In this document: piece by piece, positions 7,902 to 10,566 of the stretch
How positions within the stretch are numbered: position 1 is the stretch's first letter
Layout: each line of letters starts with the position of its first letter
The notes under the pieces: generated by a model
Told to the model about the DNA's origin: nothing
What the model saw: the letters and a program-made list of their open reading frames with translations, nothing else
Database searches by the model: none
Translations under genes and position numbers: made by a program
Assembly: GCA_903907665.1 (NCBI GenBank)
Contig: CAIVOW010000050.1
Span: 1-10,566, forward strand
Reading direction: 5' to 3'
DNA: 10,566 nucleotides
DNA from: an uncultured Actinomycetes bacterium
GTDB taxonomy: Bacteria > Actinomycetota > Actinomycetes > Nanopelagicales > Nanopelagicaceae

Positions 7902-7932
7902 TTGACAGATCTCTTATCCGACAACCTAGCCT
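7902..7932 (+). promoter_or_regulatory. Candidate forward promoter of the importer operon
   Basis: A consensus -35 hexamer TTGACA (7902-7907) is followed after 19 bases by TAGCCT (7927-7932), a poor but possible -10. It points toward the hmuT-like gene and overlaps the divergent promoter of the secreted-protein operon, so one regulator could control both. A second -10-like CATACT (7955-7960) sits 7 bases before the GTG at 7968 and would give a leaderless transcript. Confidence 0.35.
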
Positions 7933-7942
7933 CACTCGTCGG
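7918..7942. promoter_or_regulatory. Inverted repeat in the divergent promoter region, possible operator
   Basis: CCGAC (7918-7922) and its exact complement GTCGG (7938-7942) flank 15 bases, centred between the two divergent genes and overlapping the candidate forward -10. The arms are short, so chance is possible. Its location makes it the best operator candidate for the TetR protein at 5820-6404 or another regulator. It does not match the DtxR/IdeR iron box. Confidence 0.3.
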
Positions 7943-7967
7943 CTAAAGATTTGCCATACTCACTCCT

Positions 7968-8864
7968 GTGAAGAAGCTCATGCTGATTACGCTTATAGCG
8001 AGCCTAATCGTGAGCGGTTGCTCGACACAAAAGACACCTGTGTCGGATATTTCTGCGACGCAAATCGCACTTCCGATGATTCATTCTGCTGAAGTTCCAG
8101 CAGCAAAGAGAGTGGTGGCACTAGCTAACGGAAGCGCCGAAATTATTGCAGCGCTCGGATATCAATCGATTCTTGTCGGACGCGATGTTGCATCAAGTAT
8201 TCCAGAGCTTGCAAAGATTCCAATCGACAATCCTTCGCATACGGTTTCGATCGAAAGCATACTTTCGCAGAAGCCAGATTTGATTGTGATTGATTCAAAT
8301 ACCAGTCCGCAGACTGCGCTGGATACCTTACGTAAGAGCGGAATCAAGATTGTTACAGTTTCTGATCCTTTTAATCTGCAAGGAGTTGGTGCAAAAGAGA
8401 ACGAAGTTGCTGCTGCCATTGGAACCCCCTTGGCAGGAGTCAAACTTTCATCTCAGATTACAGCGTCAGCTTTCCCAAAGAGCATTATCAAAGTTGCATT
8501 TCTTTATGTGCGAGGTACCTCAGCAATCTACTTAATTGGTGGCAAGGGTTCTGGCGCAGATTCCTTGTTATCTGCAATTGGTATGCGTGATGTGGGAGCC
8601 GAAAAATTACCCCATCCATTTAATGCGATGACTGCTGAAGAGCTAATTTCAATGCAACCAGATGTACTCCTTTTAATGACAAAGGGACTTGCGTCAGTGA
8701 ACGGAATAGAAGGACTTGTTGCTCTTCCGGGGATTGCTCAGACCCCAGCAGGCAAGAATCGCGCTGTCGTAACCGTCGATGACTCACTTTTACTCTCATT
8801 TGGACCCCGCTCGGTAGCCTTACTTCCTATGTTGCGAAGTGCAATTACAAAGGTGGTGAAATGA
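7968..8864 (+). CDS. hmuT: Hemin ABC transporter, substrate-binding lipoprotein (HmuT-like)
   Basis: Surface lipoprotein of the BtuF/FhuD binding-protein class that hands ligand to the permease. The signal peptide MKKLMLITLIASLIVSGC ends in a lipobox (V-S-G-C18), so C18 is lipidated. The body (residues 48-298) has the class III lobes, with the RVVALANGSAEIIAALG opening. Hemin-type features are strong: P89-S-H91 followed by TVSIESILSQKPDLIV, LYVRG with Y188, GSGADSLL, MTKGLASV, AQTPAG and DDSLLLSFGPR. Corynebacterial HmuT binds heme through one His and one Tyr; H91 and Y188 (or Y180) occupy likely positions. The GTG at 7968 is preferred to ATG 7980 because it keeps the KK n-region of the signal. 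The stop overlaps the permease ATG (ATGA). A cobalamin or siderophore ligand is the alternative. Confidence 0.87.
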   Translation: MKKLMLITLIASLIVSGCSTQKTPVSDISATQIALPMIHSAEVPAAKRVVALANGSAEIIAALGYQSILVGRDVASSIPELAKIPIDNPSHTVSIESILSQKPDLIVIDSNTSPQTALDTLRKSGIKIVTVSDPFNLQGVGAKENEVAAAIGTPLAGVKLSSQITASAFPKSIIKVAFLYVRGTSAIYLIGGKGSGADSLLSAIGMRDVGAEKLPHPFNAMTAEELISMQPDVLLLMTKGLASVNGIEGLVALPGIAQTPAGKNRAVVTVDDSLLLSFGPRSVALLPMLRSAITKVVK

Positions 8865-9844
8865 AGAAGCTAGCCATCTCTATTTTTATTGCAACTGTGA
8901 TGGTGGCACTTTTCGTTCTCTCACTTCGCACTGGCATCTTGCATTTGAGCCATTCAGTATTCGCCTTAATTGGTAAGCACGATTCAACTGATGCCACCAC
9001 TGTTTGGGATGTGCGTTTTCCGCGCGTAATGGGTGCGTTGATTATCGGTGCCGGGCTGGGTGTTGCGGGTGGTCTTGCGCAAGCAATCTTCCGCAATCCG
9101 CTAGCAGAACCAACCCTTATTGGACTTTCAAGTGGCGCAACCTTGGGAACAATCACGGTTATCGGGACCGGAATTGCTTCGTATGGATCAGCTATTAATG
9201 CGGTTTTTGCAATTCTCTTTGCAATACTGGCGGCAACGTTAGTGCAATTGTTGGCGCCAAATAAAGGTAATGGATTTCTCCTTACGGGCTTGGCAATCTC
9301 AGCAGTATTGATTGCAGTTGCGGGACTAGTCATTTCAATCTCGCCAAAGCCGGGAATTCAATCATTAGCTTTCTGGAATTTTGGTTCGCTGACGCTATTA
9401 AATAATTCCGTAGTTGCGATGATCGCCCCCTTCATTGGCGTTGGTTTAATCATCGCCTTCCTGATTGCGCCATCACTAGATGGATATAGCCTGGGCGAGT
9501 CCACCTCGCATTTCATGGGCATCAATCCAAAGCGAATTAGATATATTGCAATTATTGCGATGGCCTTATTGGTTGGAGCATCAGTGAGCGCGGTCGGTGC
9601 GATTGCATTCTTGGGCCTACTTGTTCCTCATATTGTTAGATTACTTATCGGGCCATCTCATCGCGCTATGTTGGCGATGTGCGCACTAGTTGGCGCGACT
9701 TTGTTGATGTTGGCTGATTTACTGGCACGCACTGTTGCTCAACCTCACGAAATTCCACTCGGCCTTCTGACATCACTTATTGGAGCACCAGCACTTATTA
9801 TTCTTTTGCGCATCCAACGATCTGCGTGGGTGGATCATGATTGA
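8861..9844 (+). CDS. hmuU: Hemin ABC transporter permease (FecCD/BtuC family)
   Basis: Polytopic membrane permease of the FecCD family that forms the import channel as a dimer. It has the N-terminal helix (about 5-22), the signature VRFPRVMGALIIGAGLGVAGG (split: residues 51-71), the RNPLAEP loop (78-84), SSGATLG, a coupling-helix region LGESTSHFMGIN (211-222) that contacts the ATPase, and FLGLLVPHIVRLLIGPSHR (about 250-268). The C-terminus ends with PHEIPLGLLTSLIGAP before the last helix. Its 327 residues and about ten hydrophobic segments fit the family at the short end. The ATG at 8861 overlaps the hmuT stop by 4 bases, with AGGTGG (8850-8855) as Shine-Dalgarno. The 3' end overlaps the ATPase start by 8 bases. 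Ligand type is taken from the neighbouring binding protein, since the permease alone does not separate heme from cobalamin or siderophore. Confidence 0.9.
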   Translation: MKKLAISIFIATVMVALFVLSLRTGILHLSHSVFALIGKHDSTDATTVWDVRFPRVMGALIIGAGLGVAGGLAQAIFRNPLAEPTLIGLSSGATLGTITVIGTGIASYGSAINAVFAILFAILAATLVQLLAPNKGNGFLLTGLAISAVLIAVAGLVISISPKPGIQSLAFWNFGSLTLLNNSVVAMIAPFIGVGLIIAFLIAPSLDGYSLGESTSHFMGINPKRIRYIAIIAMALLVGASVSAVGAIAFLGLLVPHIVRLLIGPSHRAMLAMCALVGATLLMLADLLARTVAQPHEIPLGLLTSLIGAPALIILLRIQRSAWVDHD

Positions 9845-10436
9845 AATCAAGCAACTCTCATTCTCGCGTTCGGCTAAAGAAATATTCACTAACTTTTCGG
9901 TGCAGATTTCTCCAACAGGGGCCACGCTACTAACTGGTGCCAACGGTTCAGGAAAGAGCACTCTCATTAATCTCATTGGGGGAGTACTAAAGCCACACTC
10001 GGGTTCAATCATTATTAATGGACTGGATATCAAAACACTTCGCACGAAAGAACAATCTAAAATTCGTTCCGTTGCCCCGCAACGACGTATCTTCGATTTA
10101 GCTTTTACCGTCAATGAAATTTTAGAGATAGTTCCACCAGGCATGAGTGCTTCGCATGCACCAGATGTCCTTGAAGCACTAGAAATTAGAGAGCTTGCAG
10201 ATTTGAAAGTGACCGAGTTATCCCTCGGGCAGCAACAAAGAGTTAGCGTGGCTCTTGCTCTGATTCAGGCGGCTTCTTACTATCTGCTTGATGAACCCCT
10301 CAGCGCTCAGGACGCTAGCCATCAAGACCGAACGCTGGATCTGCTGACCATGCTCGCAAAAGAGCACGGCATTCTGGTTGTTGCCCATAATTCGGCCGCT
10401 TTTAAGGCCAGATTCGACGCTCATATCTCGCTTTAG
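9837..10436 (+). CDS. hmuV: Hemin ABC transporter ATP-binding protein, short form (HmuV-like)
   Basis: Cytoplasmic ATPase that powers the importer. All nucleotide-handling motifs are present: Walker A GANGSGKST (34-42), Q-loop Q82, signature LSLGQQQR (129-136, with Leu in place of the first Gly of LSGGQ), Walker B YYLLDEP (148-154, D152/E153), a D-loop SAQD (157-160) and the switch histidine H184. At 199 residues it is clearly shorter than the usual 250-270 for HmuV/FecE. It ends right after the strand that follows the H-loop, so the C-terminal extension is missing. The ATG at 9837 is inside the end of hmuU and begins MIEIKQLSF, a normal start for the family; an ATG at 9780 would read 19 unrelated residues in the permease gene. 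The stop TAG lies in the first of three 10-base repeats. Catalytic competence seems intact. Confidence 0.88.
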   Translation: MIEIKQLSFSRSAKEIFTNFSVQISPTGATLLTGANGSGKSTLINLIGGVLKPHSGSIIINGLDIKTLRTKEQSKIRSVAPQRRIFDLAFTVNEILEIVPPGMSASHAPDVLEALEIRELADLKVTELSLGQQQRVSVALALIQAASYYLLDEPLSAQDASHQDRTLDLLTMLAKEHGILVVAHNSAAFKARFDAHISL

Positions 10437-10457
10437 TTCGCTTTAGTTCGATTTAGT
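10428..10457 (+). repeat. Three tandem 10-bp repeats across the hmuV stop
   Basis: Three copies of TCG(C/A)TTTAGT lie end to end at 10428-10437, 10438-10447 and 10448-10457; the first two are identical and the third has one change (C to A). The hmuV stop codon TAG (10434-10436) is inside copy one. The 10-base period places all copies on one face of the helix, next to the recA-type promoter. It may be a replication-slippage product or a protein-binding array. Confidence 0.75.
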
Positions 10458-10476
10458 GAGCGCCTTGAGCGTGTCT

Positions 10477-10505
10477 TTCCCATTCGAACAGATGTTCGGT
10501 ACTAT
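10477..10505 (+). promoter_or_regulatory. LexA (SOS) box and promoter, most likely of recA just beyond the window
   Basis: CGAACAGATGTTCG (10485-10498) is a perfect match to the actinobacterial SOS box CGAACRNRYGTTCG bound by LexA. Right after it comes TACTAT (10500-10505), a good -10 hexamer; TTCCCA (10477-10482) lies 17 bases upstream as a weak -35. LexA bound here would block RNA polymerase, and DNA damage would lift the block. With ftsK, cinA, clgR and DUF3046 upstream, recA is the expected next gene, but its start codon is not in view. The remaining bases to 10566 would be 5' leader; a short CGCCA/TGGCG arm pair at 10517-10538 could form a weak hairpin. Confidence 0.85.
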
Positions 10506-10566
10506 TGCCCTATTCGCGCCACCCACCTCGGGCTGGCGTGGATATACCCAACCAGAGCGGTTCCAC

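Noticed and set aside
7919..7937. Possible DtxR/IdeR iron box around CCTAGCCTCAC in the divergent promoter region.
   Set aside because: Best alignment to the 19-base consensus matches fewer than half the positions and lacks dyad symmetry.
10465..10487. TTGAGCGTG as a LexA-independent RecA-NDp (ClgR-linked) promoter.
   Set aside because: Matches the TTGTCRGTG element at only about six of nine bases, and the -10 at the required spacing (ATTCGA) does not fit TAnnnT.
10437..10566. The ATPase frame stays open after its TAG to the window edge, hinting that the stop is a premature or suppressed codon.
   Set aside because: The translated continuation (FALVRFSERL...) shows none of the usual C-terminal features of HmuV/FecE ATPases, and the stretch contains the SOS box and promoter.
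1..10566. CRISPR arrays, tRNA or rRNA genes, insertion sequences, transposase or integrase genes.
   Set aside because: None seen: no spaced direct repeats of 20 or more bases, no tRNA-like cloverleaf in the few gaps, and no mobile-element proteins. The block at 5820-10436 has no obvious attachment-site repeats at its edges.

Overview
The window reads as a chromosomal segment of a small, moderate-GC actinobacterium. The gene order ftsK – rodZ-like – rimO – pgsA – cinA(C-terminal type) – clgR – DUF3046 – (recA) is the actinobacterial arrangement. The modest GC content by eye, very tight spacing, weak or absent Shine-Dalgarno sequences and frequent GTG starts suggest a streamlined freshwater lineage such as the Nanopelagicales (acI). 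The lineage is an inference from gene order and style, not from a database match.

Region 1 (1-5794, all + strand) is the conserved core. It holds the 3' part of ftsK (DNA translocase at division), a promoter-sized gap, a RodZ-like membrane protein with an HTH domain, rimO (ribosomal protein S12 methylthiotransferase), pgsA (phosphatidylglycerophosphate synthase), a stand-alone CinA C-terminal amidohydrolase, clgR (activator of Clp protease genes), a TetR-type regulator and the small DUF3046 protein. From pgsA onward the genes abut or overlap by a few bases, so they probably form one transcript.

Region 2 (5820-10436) looks like an accessory block set between DUF3046 and the expected recA. It holds a second TetR-type regulator (+), two secreted proteins on the - strand, and a divergent + strand ABC importer operon: lipoprotein binding protein, FecCD-type permease and ATPase. 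The binding protein has the sequence character of actinobacterial hemin-binding HmuT. The two secreted proteins share a domain with neocarzinostatin-like spacing of cysteines and a common D-H-T ... D-x-S-x-D ... P-x-x-F signature. I propose a heme (or similar tetrapyrrole) acquisition system in which the secreted proteins capture ligand outside the cell and HmuTUV imports it.

Region 3 (10437-10566) is non-coding. It starts with three tandem 10-bp repeats that cover the ATPase stop codon, followed by a perfect actinobacterial LexA/SOS box (10485-10498) and a -10-like hexamer. This is almost certainly the recA promoter, with recA itself beyond the window edge.
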